A stretch of DNA of 64,000 nt from Streptomyces roseofulvus (GTDB taxonomy: Bacteria > Actinomycetota > Actinomycetes > Streptomycetales > Streptomycetaceae), in the NCBI RefSeq assembly GCF_039534915.1, contig NZ_BAAAWE010000001.1, positions 7,316,001 to 7,380,000 of the forward strand, in the 5' to 3' direction. The notes below the pieces were generated by a model. It was not told where the DNA came from. It searched no databases and saw nothing but the letters and a program-made list of their open reading frames with translations. Made by a program: the position numbers and the translations under genes. Below, in pieces: positions 1 to 8,221 of this stretch; within the stretch, counting starts at the first letter, position 1, and every line of letters begins with the position of its first letter.

Positions 1-2
1 AC

Positions 3-299
3 ATGCCCGCACCAGCATCGGACATGACCGTCCGACACCTGATCGACCGCCTCGCCGTCCTGGACCCTGACACCCCCGTCCGTCTCGCCATCAACCCCTT
101 CTGCCCGATGGCCCACCGTCTTGCTGACGTCCTCGTCGCTGAGGACCTGGACGGACAGCCGGTGGCGTACCTCGCCGAAGACCCCGAGGCCGTGCAGTAC
201 GGCTACCTGCCCCGGCCAGTCGCCGAGGCGCTGACCTGGATGCCGCCGGTCGACCCGCCGACGAGTCCGCGCCGCAGACTGCGCGCCGTCTCCCCCTGA
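3..299 (+). CDS. hypothetical protein, 98 aa (start may lie upstream of the window)
   Basis: I do not recognise the family. The protein is acidic to neutral, without membrane segments, and begins with a short helix-rich stretch (DMTVRHLIDRLAVLDPDTPVRLA) typical of small proteins accompanying DUF317 genes in Streptomyces integrative elements. The ATG sits two bases into the window, so a longer N-terminus cannot be excluded. The TGA is 24 bases before the probable start of the DUF317 gene in the same frame, so the two are likely co-transcribed. Function unknown. Confidence 0.55.
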   Translation: MPAPASDMTVRHLIDRLAVLDPDTPVRLAINPFCPMAHRLADVLVAEDLDGQPVAYLAEDPEAVQYGYLPRPVAEALTWMPPVDPPTSPRRRLRAVSP

Positions 300-323
300 C
301 CGCCCGTACGACAAGGAGCACTT

Positions 324-1124
324 CTGCGCCAGTCCACGCCTTCCGATCCGTCCGACGTTCCGGCCTTTCCCGCCTGGTGGGTCACCCCGCGCCACCTTGC
401 CGGTGACGACGGAGCACTCGCAGACCACGTCGCCTCCCACCTCTCCGCCGCCGGTTGGACTTCCCTGACACTCGCTCGCGGCCGTCGTGAACCTGTTGAT
501 CCGGATGATCCGGACGCGGTTCAGCAGGTGGTTCGCAGCACTGTGCTGTACGTCGCTCCCGACGGACTTCGCTGGGCCCAGTGGGTGCTTGCCGACGAGC
601 CGATCATCCTCGGGGACCTGCCGGTGGCGTGGACCGTCTCCGCCCGTTCGACCGCGGACGGGCTGGCTGAGTGGACCGCCTACTTCACCACCGGCGTCCC
701 GCCCGAAGCCGTTGCCGACTTCCTGCTCGCCCTGGAGGCCTGTCCGGATCCGGCGCACGGGTATGCAGGCCCGCACGTGGTCTTCGAGTCGCTCGCGGAG
801 CGCGGCTGGGTCCGCGACATCGACAATCCGGCCGCCTTCTCCGATCCGCAGCTGGCCGCGGGCATGGCGCTGAGCCTCCTCCCGGAGTACCTCCAGGACG
901 GAAACCCGCTCTGCCTCGACCCCACCGCCGAGCAAACCGGCTGGCTGGCCTGGTGCGAGCCCCGGATCGGGCGAGGCTACCTCTGGGCTACGGGGTTCTC
1001 CGCGAGCACTCCGCACGACCTCGTCGCCGCCTTCGCCGCCTCCCTCGCCTCTCCCGACCCCGTACTCCGGCACACCCTGCCCGGCGACAGCGAGGGACAA
1101 CTCTCCCTGCGCCCTACCGTCTGA
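324..1124 (+). CDS. DUF317 domain protein, probable CTG start
   Basis: DUF317 proteins are common on Streptomyces plasmids and integrative elements; their role is unknown. The open frame begins after the TGA at 297-299 and contains no ATG, GTG or TTG until GTG 528. The family hallmark WWVTPRHLAGDD lies upstream, at about 375-410, followed by the GDDGALADHVA and GWTSLTLARGR stretches. The best start is therefore CTG at 324, with an AAGGAGC ribosome-binding site five bases upstream, giving about 266 aa. The rest reads WAQWVLADEPIILGDLPVAW and ends with a second WxxW-rich half (residues about 185-235), matching the usual two-repeat layout. The alternative is a truncated protein from GTG 528. Confidence in family is good; the start is inference. 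Confidence 0.7.
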   Translation: MRQSTPSDPSDVPAFPAWWVTPRHLAGDDGALADHVASHLSAAGWTSLTLARGRREPVDPDDPDAVQQVVRSTVLYVAPDGLRWAQWVLADEPIILGDLPVAWTVSARSTADGLAEWTAYFTTGVPPEAVADFLLALEACPDPAHGYAGPHVVFESLAERGWVRDIDNPAAFSDPQLAAGMALSLLPEYLQDGNPLCLDPTAEQTGWLAWCEPRIGRGYLWATGFSASTPHDLVAAFAASLASPDPVLRHTLPGDSEGQLSLRPTV

Positions 1125-1205
1125 CCCCTGGGGCCAGCCGCCAGCAGGGCCTCGTACCTCTTCGGGGCCAACAGCCGTCCCTCAGCACACACAGCAGCAC
1201 AAACA

Positions 1206-1243
1206 GGGCCCGGTGCCAGGTCATTCGACCTGGCACCGGGCCC
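1206..1243. terminator. strong hairpin, probable bidirectional terminator
   Basis: A perfect 17-bp inverted repeat (arms 1206-1222 and 1227-1243, left arm GGGCCCGGTGCCAGGTC) encloses a 4-base ATTC loop. It lies between the plus-strand DUF317 gene and the minus-strand gene ending at 1416, where transcripts converge. There is no long T-tract, which is normal in Streptomyces. The remaining bases 1125-1415 show nothing else. Confidence 0.75.
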
Positions 1244-1415
1244 CTTGGCGAGCGTCCTTGGATTCTTCCGGGAGGTCGGGCCGCCCGGCACCTGGTTTCC
1301 TCCGGACCGGCTCGGCGCATACCCTCAGCGGCGTGGAGGCCGGCGGCGAGCTCGCGGTCCGGGAAGCCAGCCTCACCCAGGGCGGCTGAGCAGGGCGCGG
1401 GACCACGTCACCGGT

Positions 1416-1835
1416 TCAGAGGCCGAAGTCGTCCAGGCCCTCGTCCAGGGAGCCGTACGTCGAGCTGGTGGGACCGGCGTTCCGGTTGAACCATGCGAGA
1501 CTCAGGCGAGGCTCCGGCGTCACATGCTTGGCAGGGCACCGGAGCCAGATCTGGCCCTCCACCGCGAGGATGGCCCAGTCGCGGTACGCCGCGCACTGCG
1601 GGCAGGAGCGGACTTCGCCCTCCAGGACCAGCGGCCGGCGCCACACCAGGAAGCGCTTCGTGCTCAGATCGAGCCGGAGGTCCGCCGGGAGGAAGTCCTC
1701 GCCCGCCGGCGCGGCCCGGGTCTCCCCGACGGGCGCGGCCTCCTGCGGCCATGTCGGCGCTGGGTAGTCCAGCCACGGCGCACCCGCCGGCCCCAGCTCG
1801 CCCTCGCTCTTCCGCGCCTTCCTGCGCCCGAACAT
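1416..1835 (-). CDS. hypothetical protein with CPQC motif, 139 aa
   Basis: I do not recognise this family. The N-terminus is basic (MFGRRKARKSEGEL) and the middle carries CPQC followed about 21 residues later by a lone Cys in LRCPAKH, which could form part of a metal or redox site but is not a canonical zinc ribbon. Aromatic-rich stretches (LVWRRPLVLEG, LSLAWFNRN) suggest a small globular domain. The ATG at 1835 is preceded by GGGGAGG at good spacing. It lies downstream of the relaxase gene on the same strand and is probably accessory to the mobile element. Confidence 0.6.
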   Translation of the reverse strand: MFGRRKARKSEGELGPAGAPWLDYPAPTWPQEAAPVGETRAAPAGEDFLPADLRLDLSTKRFLVWRRPLVLEGEVRSCPQCAAYRDWAILAVEGQIWLRCPAKHVTPEPRLSLAWFNRNAGPTSSTYGSLDEGLDDFGL

Positions 1836-1940
1836 ACGGCCTCCCCTCGCATTCGGCTGCCTCGCCCCGGCAGCGGACGACGAGAGTGCCCCACGGGCGG
1901 GACGTCGGGCAACTCACGAATCCGTGAACGGCGGAGCCGG

Positions 1941-3635
1941 CTACCGGTGCCGTCGGCGGTCCCGGTCGCGAGGCTGAGTCGAGGCTGTGCCAGGCATGCG
2001 CTGAGGAACGGGAGCGCTCGCGGCGTCAGCCGGAAGATCTGCGGCGCGGCGCAGTCGCCACACCAGGACGTCGCTGACTGACTCGGCCGTGCCCAGCTCG
2101 CGGCGGCCCGCCACATCAGCGAGTAGGACGGCCGGGTCGTGGCCCGCGGCCTCGACGTCGGCGAGCGTGGCCGCCAGGGCGTGCCACCCCCCCTCGGCGA
2201 GGACCTGCTCGGCGAGGTGGGGGACTGCCTCGCGCAGGATGACGGTCTGCTGCTGGAGCAGGGGCCGGGAGAGGCGCCGGCCGCGCTGGTGGAGTACGGC
2301 GAGCGGGTGGCCAGCGGCGGCCCGGTAGGCGGAGCGAAGGTGCTCGGCGGCCTGCTGGGCGGCCTCGGCCTGCTGCGCGTGGCCCTTCCTCGCGTGCCAG
2401 TGGGCGGCGGCGGTGATCAGGAAGAACAGCATGTCGATCGCCATGGCGGTGCTCGCGCCGTCCTCGCCGCGGCCGAGGGCCGGCCCGCCGCGAACGAGAT
2501 CGCGGGCGGCCTGCCGCAGGGCACGGTCGTGCCCGCGTACGGCGCGGACGTGCGAGCGGGAGGCGCGCTCGAACGCCCAGGCTGCTTGCTGGAGGTCGCT
2601 TCGGGTGTGGGCGGCGGACGTCTTCGCGAGCGCGTCGAGGACCTCGCCGGCGGCGGCGATGTGCGCGGCGGCCAGGCCGTCCTCGCCCTGCTCGACAATC
2701 AGGAGGGCCTGCCAGGCGACCGCCGCTGTGCTGCGCCGCGCCATGGCCGGGTCCGCAGGGCGCAGGGGCCGGACCGTGTCGCCGTCCTGGGGGACAGTGT
2801 CCGCGGACCAGCGTTCGCGGATGCGGGGCAGGCTGAGGTCGGGGGCGAGGCGGGCGCCGGGGTAGTACACGGGTTCGCCGTCCTTGTTGCGGTCGTCGGG
2901 CAGTGCGACCTTGAAGCCCAGCAGGTCACCGGACGGGGCCACGCGCGTCTTCACCAGAAGACCGGCGGCGGCCAGGCGGCCGAAGAACTCCTCCTCGCTG
3001 ACCGCGCCGGCCACAGCCCGCCGCACGGTCTCACGGAGTTCTTCGCGGGCGGTGCGCTCGCGGCCCTGGCGCTCGGCCTTGTGTCGTTCGGCGCTGGTGG
3101 GCCGCTGGGCGGCGGTGCCGTCGCCGGGCTTGAGGCGGCGCAGCCCGAGTTCCTGCTCTAGGAGGCGGGCCTCGGCCTGGACGCGGACGGCGTCGCGGTC
3201 GAGGTCGGGCCGGTAGCCGTCCTCGCGGGCGAGGGTGGCGAGGATGTGGATGTGGTCGTCGGCGTGCCTGACAGCGACCCAGCGGCAGCCCGCGCCCTGG
3301 TCGGGGTCGTCGATGCCGGCGGCGGCAACCATGCGCCGGGCGACGTCGCCCCACTCCTCGTCCGTGAGGAGCCGGTCGGTGGGACCGTTGCGCACTGACA
3401 GGTGCCACACGTGCGGCTTCGCCCGCTGGTCGTCGGTGAGGAGGGCGAAGGGCTGGTCGAGGAGCTGCTGGAGCTGCTTGTACGTGGCCTCAGGATCGCG
3501 ACCGGGGTCAGGGGCGGCGTGGTCCCAGGACGCCACGAGGTGCGGGTCGACGTGTTCCTCGGCCTTGCCCGGCCCGTATAGGTAGTAGAGCAGGCCGATG
3601 GTGCGCTTCCCGCGCTTGTGGATCTTCGGGACCAT
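1941..3635 (-). CDS. relaxase / mobilization nuclease, 564 aa
   Basis: Nicks the transfer origin and pilots single-stranded DNA during conjugation. The N-terminal third shows a relaxase domain of the actinobacterial MobA/VirD2-like type: KIHKRGKRTIGLLYYLYGPGK near the start, HVWHLSVRNG at about residue 114, and the metal-binding triad in RHADDHIHILATL at about 160-172. The C-terminal two thirds are long, alanine- and arginine-rich helices without a recognisable helicase or primase. The ATG at 3635 lies 4 bases after the mobC stop codon, so the two genes form a mobC-relaxase operon. Length and layout fit mobilizable Streptomyces elements. Confidence 0.85.
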   Translation of the reverse strand: MVPKIHKRGKRTIGLLYYLYGPGKAEEHVDPHLVASWDHAAPDPGRDPEATYKQLQQLLDQPFALLTDDQRAKPHVWHLSVRNGPTDRLLTDEEWGDVARRMVAAAGIDDPDQGAGCRWVAVRHADDHIHILATLAREDGYRPDLDRDAVRVQAEARLLEQELGLRRLKPGDGTAAQRPTSAERHKAERQGRERTAREELRETVRRAVAGAVSEEEFFGRLAAAGLLVKTRVAPSGDLLGFKVALPDDRNKDGEPVYYPGARLAPDLSLPRIRERWSADTVPQDGDTVRPLRPADPAMARRSTAAVAWQALLIVEQGEDGLAAAHIAAAGEVLDALAKTSAAHTRSDLQQAAWAFERASRSHVRAVRGHDRALRQAARDLVRGGPALGRGEDGASTAMAIDMLFFLITAAAHWHARKGHAQQAEAAQQAAEHLRSAYRAAAGHPLAVLHQRGRRLSRPLLQQQTVILREAVPHLAEQVLAEGGWHALAATLADVEAAGHDPAVLLADVAGRRELGTAESVSDVLVWRLRRAADLPADAASAPVPQRMPGTASTQPRDRDRRRHR

Positions 3636-3639
3636 GTTC

Positions 3640-4320
3640 CTAGCGGCCTTCGAGGAGCTTGTCGGTGGCGGCCTGGACGCGCTCGGTCGCCCGGCGGACG
3701 GCGTCGAGGACGGCGTCGAGCTGTGCGTCCGCTGGCCGATCGCCGGAGTTGACCGCCCGGGCGATCTGGTTGAGGTTGTTGCCGACGTGACCGAGGTGCC
3801 GGCGCGCGGCGAAGACCTCGGAGATCAGCTCGCGTTCGCCGGCGATGGACCCGGCGGCGGATTCAGGGTCACGGGCGGCGGCCAACGCAGCGCGGGCGAG
3901 GAAGGCCGGAAGGCTCGTACGGGCGGCAGCGGCGGCGCCGGCGAGCTGCTGCTTCTCGGTGGTGTTGAGGCGGACGCTGCACACGTAGGAGCGCTTGTCA
4001 GGATCGGGCTTCGGCGAGCGCTTGCGCGAAGCGGTCTTCGCGGCACGGCGCTTGCGGCCGAGCTCGGGCTTCTCCGGCTGCGATCCGCCCTCGGTCGCCG
4101 CCTCGTGGTCCAGCACCCCCCGGTGCTGGACCGCTCCCGCCCCCTCCATGGCGGGCATGGCCAAGACGCGCTTCCCCGACGGGGAAGAGTGTCTTGGCCG
4201 ATAACTTGCTCCGTCGGAGACCGAGTTGTCGTCAGCCGAACCGTACAAGGGAAGCGAGGACACGACCGCCGGGAGCGGACGGCCGGCACCGGAATCGGAG
4301 CAGGGAGAGGTGGCGGACAT
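3640..4320 (-). CDS. mobC: MobC-like relaxosome accessory protein
   Basis: Helps the relaxase bind and open oriT. The C-terminal half carries the MobC signature: basic segment KRSYVCSVRLNTTEKQQLAG (ribbon-helix-helix-like), then FLARAALAAA, and the conserved HVGNNLNQIARAVNSG motif at about residue 180. The ATG at 4320 has a plausible AAGGA site five bases upstream, giving 226 aa. Alternative ATGs at 4158 and 4149 would give about 170 aa, nearer the usual MobC size. The first 54 codons would then be the transfer origin region, because a long hairpin occupies 4159-4199. I list the longer form and flag the start as unresolved. Confidence 0.75.
   Translation of the reverse strand: MSATSPCSDSGAGRPLPAVVSSLPLYGSADDNSVSDGASYRPRHSSPSGKRVLAMPAMEGAGAVQHRGVLDHEAATEGGSQPEKPELGRKRRAAKTASRKRSPKPDPDKRSYVCSVRLNTTEKQQLAGAAAAARTSLPAFLARAALAAARDPESAAGSIAGERELISEVFAARRHLGHVGNNLNQIARAVNSGDRPADAQLDAVLDAVRRATERVQAATDKLLEGR
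4159..4199. other. putative oriT hairpin inside the 5' part of mobC
   Basis: Arms GGCCAAGAC (4159-4167) and GTCTTGGCC (4191-4199) are perfectly complementary. They continue inward, after a 3-base partly mismatched step, into CTTCCCC (4171-4177) and GGGGAAG (4181-4187) around a GAC loop, giving a nearly continuous 19-bp stem. Position immediately upstream of the mobC/relaxase pair is where transfer origins usually lie. The nick site cannot be named from sequence alone. Confidence 0.5.
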
Positions 4321-4399
4321 GGGGTTCCTTCGGAGCCGGGGCGCTTAGGCGAACGGGGCGGTGGCCCGGCGAGGCCGGGCCACCGTCGGGATTCCGGGT

Positions 4400-4591
4400 T
4401 CAGCAGCAGAGCCTGCACCGGGAGTAGTGGCGAGAGAGCGCCCGCCCCATGTTCAGTTTCACGCCCTTGGCGATCCGGCTGCTCGCCTTCGCCGGGTTGC
4501 TCCCCTCGTGCTGGGCAGCGTGGCTGTTCAGGATGGCGAGGTCATTCTCGAAACCGGCCTTTATCCGGTTGAAGCGGTCGCAGGTCTTCAT
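4400..4591 (-). CDS. small Cys/Arg-tailed protein, 63 aa
   Basis: No recognised family. The protein is basic, begins MKTCDRFNRIKAGFENDLA and ends SRHYSRCRLCC. The ATG at 4591 overlaps the stop of the DUF2637 gene by four bases (ATGA) and is preceded by AAAGGAG at 8 bases, so translation is well supported. It sits between the DUF2637 gene and mobC on the same strand. The C-terminal cysteines could bind metal or form disulphides; this is speculation. Confidence 0.6.
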   Translation of the reverse strand: MKTCDRFNRIKAGFENDLAILNSHAAQHEGSNPAKASSRIAKGVKLNMGRALSRHYSRCRLCC

Positions 4592-5616
4592 CGAGCAGCT
4601 CCTTTGGGGGGAGTAGAGGTCGGGGAGGCGGCCCGTACGAGGGCCAGGACCGGGGTCAGATGTTCGTTGCTGAGCGGGATCTCGTGGCTGCGCATGATCT
4701 TCCGGAGCTGGGCTCGGGTGATCTGGGCGTTGCCGTCCTCTCTCAGGACGTCGGGCACGTGGGGGAGGACCAGCTCGACCACCTGCTCGTGCGACAGGCG
4801 CTTGGGCCCGGTTCGGGACTGCCGGCTCGCCTGTACCCGAGCGTGCACCGTCCCCGGGCGAGCCGGACCGTTTCGCGTCCGCCGGCGGACAGGTCTCGGG
4901 GCTGGTCCGGGTTCCGGGGTCGGTCCGGGTTCGGGGTCCGGGTTCGGGCGGTGGTCCGGGGCTGGTCCGGGTTCCGGGGTCGGTCCGGGTTCGGTCTCCG
5001 GTCCGGGTTCGGGGTCCGGGTTCGGGCGGTGGTCCGGGGCTGGTCCGGGTTCCGGGGTCGGTCCGGGTTCGGTCTCCGGTCCGGGTTCGGGGTCCGGGTT
5101 CGGGCAGTGGTCCGGGGCTGGTCCGGGTTCCGGGGCTGGTCCGGGTTCGGCTTCCGGTCCGGGTTCGGAGGCCCGGACCGGCTCCTCGTTAGGCAGGGGG
5201 CGGGCGACGCGCTGGTGGATCTGCCGCATCAGCACCCCGAAGGCGAGCATGCTGGCCGTGGGCGGGACTGCGGCGACCACGTAGTCCAGGTGCGGCACCG
5301 GACCGGGGGTCGCACCGCTGACGCCGAGGACGTTGAGAGCGATCGATCCGATGGATCCGGTGGCGGTCACGCCGATCGCCCACCAGTCCGTCCGTCGGCG
5401 CAGGCCCGCGCGGAACATCAGCAGCTCACCCGCCACGATGAAGGCGTCGAGGGTGGCCGGCCAGGCCCACTGCCGGATGGGCGAGCTGTCGAGGCCGTGT
5501 CGTGCGGCGACTTCCGCTAGGTGGGCGTAGGAGAGCCAGAAGCCGGACCCTGTCAGCACCGCGATCACCATCACGGCTGCGGTCAGGGCATATCGGTCCG
5601 CAGTCTCCTCGGTCAA
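4588..5616 (-). CDS. DUF2637 membrane protein with PEPGP repeat linker
   Basis: DUF2637 proteins are multi-pass membrane proteins of Streptomyces plasmids and integrative elements; function unknown, perhaps in transfer. The N-terminal ~130 residues contain about four hydrophobic segments (AAVMVIAVLTGSGFWLSYAHL, TLDAFIVAGELLMF, WAIGVTATGSIGSIALNVLG, VVAAVPPTASMLAFGVLM). A Pro/Glu/Gly/Asp-rich linker made of tandem repeats follows. A basic C-terminal domain ends the protein, with a helix-turn-helix-like stretch (HEQVVELVLPHVPDVLRED, ITRAQLRKIM). The start is TTG 5616 with AAAGG seven bases upstream. Length 342 aa; linker length probably varies between strains. Confidence 0.75.
   Translation of the reverse strand: MTEETADRYALTAAVMVIAVLTGSGFWLSYAHLAEVAARHGLDSSPIRQWAWPATLDAFIVAGELLMFRAGLRRRTDWWAIGVTATGSIGSIALNVLGVSGATPGPVPHLDYVVAAVPPTASMLAFGVLMRQIHQRVARPLPNEEPVRASEPGPEAEPGPAPEPGPAPDHCPNPDPEPGPETEPGPTPEPGPAPDHRPNPDPEPGPETEPGPTPEPGPAPDHRPNPDPEPGPTPEPGPAPRPVRRRTRNGPARPGTVHARVQASRQSRTGPKRLSHEQVVELVLPHVPDVLREDGNAQITRAQLRKIMRSHEIPLSNEHLTPVLALVRAASPTSTPPKGAAR
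4901..5170. repeat. tandem repeat encoding PEPGP-rich linker
   Basis: Units beginning GCTGGTCCGGGTTCCGGGG start at 4901, 4961, 5039 and 5117, giving spacings of 60, 78 and 78 bases and a partial last unit. Spacings are multiples of three, so the reading frame of the DUF2637 gene is kept. The 60-bp unit lacks one ETEPGP segment, consistent with copy-number change by slippage. Confidence 0.85.
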
Positions 5617-5667
5617 CAGGTGCCTTTCGTTTGGTGGTGGAAGCGTGGATCGGGCGGATGGGGCGGC

Positions 5668-6282
5668 TCATGCCGCCTTCCGCAGGGCATCGATCAGGTC
5701 ATCCGTCTGGGCTTGCCGGGGGACCGGGCAGAACGTTTCTTCCGTGGCGTCGGCCTCGTTGTCGTCCGGGTCCGCCGGCGTCCAGTAGCGGTCGCGGTCC
5801 GTGATGGCGTGGCCGGCGTCTCGCAGAAGGTCGCGGGCATGGTCGAGGTCGACGGCGAGGACGTAGGAGAGGCGCTCGGGGGTCCACTTGCGGACGTAGG
5901 CGTGGCGGGCGACGGCGTCTCGTTCGGCGGCGGTGAGGAACACGTCCCGGCCCATGATCGCGGCGCGCACTCGGGCGTAGTCGAGGCGCTTGGCGACCTT
6001 GGCGTGCCAGGGCCGGCGCTCGTCTCGGGTCAGTCCGCCCCACATGCCCCAGCGGATGTCGTTGTCGAGGGCGTGGGTGAAGCAGTCCTGGCGGACGGGG
6101 CACCGGAGGCAGAACGACTTCCCCTCGGCGATGTCGGAGAGGGCGCGCGGCGCCGAGAAGAACAGCCGGTCGGCCTCGTCGGCTTCCAGGTCCCGGCAGG
6201 CTCCGCGGGCGTGCCAGGAGATGTCGGCGATGCCTCGTACGGGCGGGGTCGGGCTGCTGGCGTTGGCGGTGATGTGGCGCAT
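5668..6282 (-). CDS. WhiB-like [4Fe-4S] transcription factor, 204 aa
   Basis: Actinobacterial iron-sulfur regulator. Four cysteines in WhiB spacing are visible (ARGACRDLEAD, then FCLRCPVRQDC), followed by the GMWGGL beta-turn motif and basic residues (TRDERRPW). The C-terminal ~100 residues are an extension beyond the usual WhiB size, rich in helices (RHAYVRKWTPERLSYVLAVD). The start chosen is ATG 6282, giving an N-terminus of normal length; an open frame continues far upstream without family similarity. WhiB paralogs are frequent on actinobacterial plasmids and phages, where they may modulate host or element promoters. Confidence 0.85.
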   Translation of the reverse strand: MRHITANASSPTPPVRGIADISWHARGACRDLEADEADRLFFSAPRALSDIAEGKSFCLRCPVRQDCFTHALDNDIRWGMWGGLTRDERRPWHAKVAKRLDYARVRAAIMGRDVFLTAAERDAVARHAYVRKWTPERLSYVLAVDLDHARDLLRDAGHAITDRDRYWTPADPDDNEADATEETFCPVPRQAQTDDLIDALRKAA

Positions 6283-6395
6283 GGGTGTCTCCAGGGGATG
6301 CCGCCGGGCAGGCAGGAGCGGCGCGGCACGCGAAGGTGGTGGTCGGCGCGCGGCTGGGGCGGGCGGCGAGAAGCAGGTGAGGGGTTCCGTGGCCG

Positions 6396-7160
6396 TCAGG
6401 CGGCGGCGCGGAAGCGGCGGTCGGGGCCGCTGAGGTGGACCGGGGTGCACATGCCGGACAGGCGGGAGAGGACGCGGTCGCCGATCTTGTCGCGCAGGAC
6501 AGGCTGGCGTGGGTCCATGTGCTCGGTGCGGACCGGCGGCAGGTTGGTGGTGATGATCGTCGGCCGGCGGTGCTCCGAGCGCCAGTTGAGCAGGCGGAAG
6601 GTGATCTCCTCGGTCCACTCGGTGCTCTTGGCGGCGCCGAGGTCGTCCAGCAGCAGCAGCGGCACGCGGACGATCCGGCGCAGCAGGTACTCGGGATCGA
6701 GCCCGTTCCGGGCCCGCATCGCGCCGTAGAGGTCCGCCGCGGTCGTCGCCTCCCACCGCACCCCGCACCCCGCGGCGGTCAGTGCGCGGATCGCCCCGTA
6801 CGCCTCGTGGGTCTTGCCGGCGCCCGTGGGCCCCCAGAGCAGCAGGCTGCGGCCGTGGGTGATCTCGCGCTGGCCGGTCCGGCCGACGTGGGGCGCGAGG
6901 GCATTGGCGGCGTGGCCGACCGCCGCGTCGGCGATGGAGCCCACCCAGCGGGCGACGTCCGGATGCTCGGTCTGAGCGGCGCGGTACTCGTACGGGATGC
7001 GCTCCTGGGCGGCTTCCAGGGCCGGGTTCGGCTCAGGACGTTCAACGAGCGGCGCAGTGGCGTTCGGGTCGATGCCCCGCTCGGCGAGCTTGCGCTGCAT
7101 CCAGGCCATCGCCGGGTTGTCGGCGGCCGTCTGAGGGTCGTCGAGGCAAGAGCGGATCAC
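6396..7160 (-). CDS. DnaC/IstB-like AAA+ ATPase, probable helicase loader
   Basis: ATPase of the DnaC/DnaI/IstB group. Walker A is GPTGAGKT (about residue 110), Walker B is LLLLDDLG, and a sensor-like TIITTNLPP follows; DRVLSRLSGMC is the typical end of these proteins. The GTG start at 7160 overlaps the upstream stop by four bases (GTGA), giving 254 aa. Pairing with the upstream HTH replication protein resembles the phage replisome-organiser plus helicase-loader module, so it probably recruits the host replicative helicase to the element's origin. Confidence 0.8.
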   Translation of the reverse strand: MIRSCLDDPQTAADNPAMAWMQRKLAERGIDPNATAPLVERPEPNPALEAAQERIPYEYRAAQTEHPDVARWVGSIADAAVGHAANALAPHVGRTGQREITHGRSLLLWGPTGAGKTHEAYGAIRALTAAGCGVRWEATTAADLYGAMRARNGLDPEYLLRRIVRVPLLLLDDLGAAKSTEWTEEITFRLLNWRSEHRRPTIITTNLPPVRTEHMDPRQPVLRDKIGDRVLSRLSGMCTPVHLSGPDRRFRAAA

Positions 7161-8221
7161 AGGGCGACTCCGAAGGTCCCGGTCGGGGCGGTGGGATTGA
7201 GGTACGGGGTGTAGGCGGGGGCGGCGGCCCAAGGGCCCGCGCCGGAGGCGGAGGACGGCGCCGAGTTGACCACTTCGTTGACGAGGCTCGGCAGGACGCT
7301 CGGGTGCAGGCCCTTGGCCCGCAGGCGGTCGAGCGCGGGCCGTAGCGCGTCGGGCTCGAAGCCTTCGTCCAGCAGCTGGCGGATCTCCTTGCCCAGGTGG
7401 CCGAGGAACGTCTTCGGCGGACGGCGGCTGCATTCGCGGAGGTACTCCGCCATCAGCCGCTTCGCCGACCACTCGTCCGCCTCGGCGGACTCCAGTACCT
7501 GCTCCGAGGAGGGGACCGGCGCGGGCGCCTCGCGCCCCCTACGGGAAGATCCAGGATCCAAGATCCTAGATCCAGTACCGGAACCCTCAGTGAATGTGGC
7601 CTCCGTCATGTCACCAGATCCAGCGGTATCGCTCTGACCTGCGACTTTTTCGGATCCTCGCCAGAGGGCAGGCCCTTCCGGCGAAGTGGCCTCCATCACG
7701 CGAGGGGTTGAGGGAGTGATGGGGGCCTCTTTGGCGCCGAGGGCCGGCGGATCAGCCAGCATAAGGTCGTCGTGAGGGCTCATGAAGGCGGGCGCCGCCA
7801 GGTCGCCCTCGCGGCGGCCGAGGTGGCCCTGCGCCGGGCAGGCGCGGGTGCCGCATTCGCCGCACGGCTTCTTGGCCTCGTGGAGCGGGCAGCGTGGCAG
7901 GCGGGACACCGAAGGGCGGTTGATCTTCTGGTGACGATCCCACGTGACGATGTGCAGCCACGTCTTCCCGTCACATCCGGTGTAGCGGCAAATCAGGCCG
8001 CGTTCGGCCAGCTGCTCCAGATCCTGGGCGACGTGCGCCGGGGTGTGGTCGGGGCGCAGGGCCCACAGCCGCCCGGCGATCACGGCTGGCAGGTCGCGGT
8101 GCCGGCCCGCGTCATCGGCCTGGGTGAGCAGGCCGATGAAGGTCAGTACCGCTGTCACGGGGACGGAGGCGAGGTCCTCCGACTCCCAAGCCTCTGGCTT
8201 GATCGTGCGGATGCGGGCCAT
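7157..8221 (-). CDS. phage-type replication initiation/organiser protein, 354 aa
   Basis: The N-terminus (MARIRTIKPEAWESEDLAS, then AVLTFIGLLTQADDAGR) matches the conserved start of actinophage and element replication proteins that precede a DnaC-like loader. A winged-helix segment (HVAQDLEQLAERGLICRYTG, LHIVTWDRHQKI) follows at about 65-100. Cys-rich CGECGTRACPAQGH at about 125 may bind zinc. The C-terminal part (AKRLMAEYLRECSRRPPKTF, GHLGKEIRQLLDEG) resembles the DnaD-like tail of such proteins. The ATG shares one base with the stop of a small upstream gene (TGATG). Confidence 0.7.
   Translation of the reverse strand: MARIRTIKPEAWESEDLASVPVTAVLTFIGLLTQADDAGRHRDLPAVIAGRLWALRPDHTPAHVAQDLEQLAERGLICRYTGCDGKTWLHIVTWDRHQKINRPSVSRLPRCPLHEAKKPCGECGTRACPAQGHLGRREGDLAAPAFMSPHDDLMLADPPALGAKEAPITPSTPRVMEATSPEGPALWRGSEKVAGQSDTAGSGDMTEATFTEGSGTGSRILDPGSSRRGREAPAPVPSSEQVLESAEADEWSAKRLMAEYLRECSRRPPKTFLGHLGKEIRQLLDEGFEPDALRPALDRLRAKGLHPSVLPSLVNEVVNSAPSSASGAGPWAAAPAYTPYLNPTAPTGTFGVAL

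Noticed and set aside
4901..5170. Repeats as a CRISPR array or iteron origin
   Set aside because: Units are contiguous, coding, of 60/78 bases in frame, and have no unique spacers.
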